Below are positions 62,186 to 64,000 of a stretch of DNA of 64,000 nucleotides, piece after piece. Origin of the DNA: Oscillospiraceae bacterium (GTDB lineage Bacteria; Bacillota; Clostridia; Oscillospirales; Oscillospiraceae); contig JAFYAU010000008.1 of assembly GCA_017540565.1 (NCBI GenBank), forward strand, positions 1 through 64,000, read 5' to 3'. The notes beneath the pieces were generated by a model, which searched no databases, was not told where the DNA came from, and was given only the letters and a program-made list of their open reading frames with translations. Made by a program: the position numbers and the translations under genes. Position 1 is the first letter of the stretch; each line of letters begins with the position of its first letter.

Positions 62186-62847
62186 CAGTCTTCTCCTTTT
62201 TCCACGATGACTCCATTATCCTTGAAGATGCAGTTTGCCGGGACGACGCCGCGGACGCAGGATGTGGGATAGATATTGCTGTGCCGTCCCACGACCGAAC
62301 CGGGATTGAGAACGGAGTTGCAGCCCACCTCGACATAGTCGCCGAGCATGGCGCCCACCTTTTTGATGCCGGTGGCAATCTGCTCCGAACCGTCGCGGAT
62401 CACGACGAGTTTTTTATCCGACTTCACATTGGAAGTGATGGAACCGGCGCCCATATGGGAACGGTATCCGAGAATGGAGTCCCCGACGTAATTGTAGTGC
62501 GGCGTCTGGACGTTGTCGAACAGGATCACGTTCTTGAGTTCCACGCTGTTCCCGACTACGCAGTTGGCTCCGACAAGGGCGGAACTGCGGATGAACGCAC
62601 AGTGGCGGACCTCCGTCTCCGGACCGATGATACACGGGGCGCCGAGATATGCGGACGGATAGACGACGGCCGTCTTGTGTACCCATACGTGTTCGGAGAT
62701 CTCCCGGTAGTCTTCTCCCAGGGTCGGACCGAGGGAAAGGATCAGATCCTTGATGCCCTTCAGTGCCTCCCACGGATAAGTGAAACCGGACAGGTAGTCC
62801 TTTGCCAGCGTGTGGTCGAGGTCGTACAGATCGGCAATGGTATACAT
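62185..62847 (-). CDS. Left-handed beta-helix acetyltransferase, GlmU C-terminal-like
   Basis: A 220-residue hexapeptide-repeat protein. The beta-helix core (about 55-205) shows turns of the [LIV]-G-x-x-x-x type. TPHYNYVGDSILG, with H117 and Y120, followed by HMGAGSITSNVKSD, aligns with the GlmU acetyltransferase site (HLTYLGD...GAGTITCNYDG). The uridylyltransferase domain of GlmU is missing. It probably acetylates GlcN-1-P or a related aminosugar phosphate. It sits between nagB (3-nt gap) and glmM (1-nt overlap), which strongly supports a role in GlcNAc-1-P formation. Exact activity is inferred. Confidence 0.78.
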   Translation of the reverse strand: MYTIADLYDLDHTLAKDYLSGFTYPWEALKGIKDLILSLGPTLGEDYREISEHVWVHKTAVVYPSAYLGAPCIIGPETEVRHCAFIRSSALVGANCVVGNSVELKNVILFDNVQTPHYNYVGDSILGYRSHMGAGSITSNVKSDKKLVVIRDGSEQIATGIKKVGAMLGDYVEVGCNSVLNPGSVVGRHSNIYPTSCVRGVVPANCIFKDNGVIVEKGED

Positions 62848-62850
62848 GAC

Positions 62851-63642
62851 TTACAGTCTCTCTTTCTTTTCGATGTCAAGAAAGTACTTGTAGGTATCTA
62901 CGGTGAGCTCGCCGCAGGCCGCTTCGTCGCAGGCGATGATGGCTCCGTTGTGCATCTGGAGAGCAGAGCACGTCCATTTCTGGCTGACGCTTCCCTCCAC
63001 AGTAGCTGCAAGTGCTCTGGCCTTGTTGTGGCCGTTGATCAGGATCAGCACCTCTTTGGAATCCGTTACGGTGCCGACGCCGACGGAGAGCGCCTGCGCG
63101 GGGACCTTCTCGGGATCGTTCCCGAAGAAACGGGAGTTTACGATGCGGGTATCCGTCGTCAGACTGCGCAGCCCGGTGCGGGAGGTCAGACTGGTATAGG
63201 GCTCGTTGAAGGCGATGTGGCCGTCCACGCCGATGCCGCCCAGGAAAAGGTCGATGCCGCCGTAGGAATTGATCTTCTCCTCATAGCGTGCGCATTCCGC
63301 TTCGGGATCGTCCGTCATGCCGTTGAGGATATTGATGTTCTCGGGCTTCATATCGACCAGATGGTCAAAGAAATTGTCGTGCATGAAATACCAGTAGCTC
63401 TGGTCGTGCTCGTGCGGCAGACCGACGTACTCGTCCATGTTGAAGGTCACCACGTTGGCAAAGGACAGCTCGCCGGCGCGGTTCTGCCGGACCAGCTCCT
63501 GATAGACCCCGATTGGGCTGGAACCAGTGGGGAGCCCAAGCACGAAAGGCCGGTCCTCCTTGTGATTCCTGATTTTGGCGGCGATATAGTCGGCCGCCCA
63601 TTTGCACATTTTCTCGTAATTGTCCTGAATGACTACTCTCAT
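62851..63642 (-). CDS. nagB: Glucosamine-6-phosphate deaminase (possibly working in the synthetic direction)
   Basis: A 263-residue NagB-family enzyme interconverting GlcN-6-P + H2O and fructose-6-P + NH4+. Catalytic residues are D70 (NMDEYVGLP), D140, H142 ([11 protein letters not shown]) and E147. Signature [14 protein letters not shown] is intact. Its start follows AAGGAG. A glmS ribozyme lies immediately upstream, and GlmU-like and glmM genes lie downstream. This makes a biosynthetic role, replacing GlmS, more likely than sugar catabolism. No nagA or sugar transporter is adjacent. The direction of flux is inference. Confidence 0.93.
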   Translation of the reverse strand: MRVVIQDNYEKMCKWAADYIAAKIRNHKEDRPFVLGLPTGSSPIGVYQELVRQNRAGELSFANVVTFNMDEYVGLPHEHDQSYWYFMHDNFFDHLVDMKPENINILNGMTDDPEAECARYEEKINSYGGIDLFLGGIGVDGHIAFNEPYTSLTSRTGLRSLTTDTRIVNSRFFGNDPEKVPAQALSVGVGTVTDSKEVLILINGHNKARALAATVEGSVSQKWTCSALQMHNGAIIACDEAACGELTVDTYKYFLDIEKKERL

Positions 63643-63679
63643 ATACGTTACTCCTTCGGCTTGAGCCGCTGATGACTTG

Positions 63680-63817
63680 TTCTGGGCATCGGGAGAAGCT
63701 CTGTTACAGTGTTGATTCTGCTTTTTTCAACTCTCTTACGACCTGCCCCGGCCGCGGCAGCATCCGCCGAATCTTTCGATAACTGCCGTCCTCGTCAACC
63801 TTTCCGGTCCCGGCGCT
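63680..63817 (-). ncRNA. glmS ribozyme/riboswitch (GlcN6P-activated self-cleaving RNA) in the nagB leader
   Basis: On the minus strand the conserved core is present in order. It starts with AGCGCC at 63817-63812 (predicted cleavage between A63817 and G63816), then a short P1 ACC-GGAAA-GGU, then UUGACGAGGA. Next come CGGCAG pairing with CUGCCG around UUAUCGAAAGAUUCGGCGGAUG, the hallmark of the glmS active site. A 3' portion with GUUGA/UCAAC and GGGCA/UGCCC pairings follows. It ends about 38 nt before the nagB start. In known cases GlcN6P triggers cleavage and loss of the mRNA. The 3' limit is approximate. Confidence 0.93.
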
Positions 63818-63944
63818 AACAGCCTCTCTGTCCGCTGTTCCCCCTTTCCACGGAGAGACGGTTTTACAGATCCCTGCGCGCGGGAAGGGAAAAGCCCCCG
63901 GCGCGGCAGGAAGGGTCCGCACGGATGCGGACCATAACTATTAG

Positions 63945-63973
63945 ATTATACTGCAGCCGCCGTGGATTCGCAA
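63945..63973 (-). promoter_or_regulatory. Promoter of the nagB-glmM operon
   Basis: On the minus strand, -35 TTGCGA (63973-63968), 17-bp spacer, -10 TATAAT (63950-63945). The transcript would start near 63938 and carry the ribozyme from its nucleotide ~120. Confidence 0.75.
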
Positions 63974-64000
63974 GAAATTTCACGCGCAGGGTACGGCCGG

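Larger units (their letters stand above)
63643..64000 (-). other. Leader and promoter region of nagB; no gene seen
   Basis: This 358-nt stretch holds, on the minus strand, a promoter (63945-63973), about 120 nt of 5' leader with a GGUCCGC/GCGGACC hairpin (63914-63934), the glmS ribozyme and the nagB RBS. Beyond the promoter only about 27 nt remain, with nothing recognisable. A 72-codon frame at 63704-63922 overlaps the ribozyme and is not credible. Confidence 0.75.

Noticed and set aside
63704-63922. 72-codon open frame on the minus strand upstream of nagB
   Set aside because: It overlaps the glmS ribozyme and its leader, has no RBS and resembles no protein; the conserved signal here is RNA.

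Overview
The window looks like chromosomal DNA from an anaerobic, fairly GC-rich member of the Clostridia (Bacillota). Support comes from the gene order (large SRP RNA-dnaX-ybaB; gdpP-rplI-dnaB), AGGAGG-type ribosome binding sites with frequent GTG/TTG starts, a CIRCE heat-shock operator, a glmS-type ribozyme, and genes of anaerobic metabolism (2-hydroxyacyl-CoA dehydratase activase family, ferredoxin:thioredoxin reductase domain, NrdD-like glycyl-radical module). The genus cannot be told from sequence alone. Most of the window is housekeeping. The only mobile-element trace is a transposase start at the left edge. I saw no CRISPR array, prophage or tRNA gene.

Layout. 1-2.6 kb: transposase fragment, then on the minus strand cbiL, a corrinoid-methyltransferase-like protein fused to a ferredoxin:thioredoxin reductase domain, and trxA. 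2.6-7.1 kb: a DnaQ-like exonuclease, a histidine phosphatase, YhaM, and an Rrf2 regulator divergent from nifS-iscU with matching dyads at both promoters. 7.2-15.4 kb: uvrA-uvrB-recD2-mreB. 15.5-18.1 kb: ECF sigma factor and membrane anti-sigma candidate. 18.2-20.7 kb: nnr and panE. 20.8-23.3 kb: SRP RNA, dnaX, ybaB. 23.3-31.2 kb (minus): hsp20 with CIRCE, a zinc-ribbon membrane protein, gltX, ftsK, uppP, a PHP phosphatase. 31.4-37 kb: an AI-2E family permease and a two-gene activase/dehydratase-like unit. 37-41.2 kb: ABC transporter with a long coiled-coil permease. 41.2-46.6 kb (minus): pyc (frameshifted), birA, purC. 46.7-48.7 kb: a DUF1846 protein and a small NrdD-like protein. 48.7-56.7 kb (minus): gdpP-rplI-dnaB-tilS-hpt-ftsH. 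56.8-60.8 kb: cupin, MBL-fold hydrolase, ilvE, a small acidic protein, alr. 60.8-64 kb (minus): glmS-type ribozyme, nagB, GlmU-like acetyltransferase, glmM.

Two arrangements stand out. First, a well-conserved glmS ribozyme sits directly upstream of nagB rather than glmS. The operon continues with a GlmU-type left-handed beta-helix protein and glmM, so the three genes could make GlcNAc-1-phosphate from fructose-6-phosphate and ammonia under GlcN6P feedback, with NagB replacing GlmS. Second, a zinc-type (H-X-C...C) methyltransferase domain is fused to a complete ferredoxin:thioredoxin reductase catalytic domain and is followed 4 nt later by thioredoxin. This suggests a ferredoxin-driven thioredoxin system tied to a corrinoid or methyl-transfer enzyme.

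Other points of note are a single-base frameshift in pyruvate carboxylase, paired Rrf2 operator candidates, a stand-alone glycyl-radical-like module without the NrdD zinc cysteines, and several terminators in unexpected positions.
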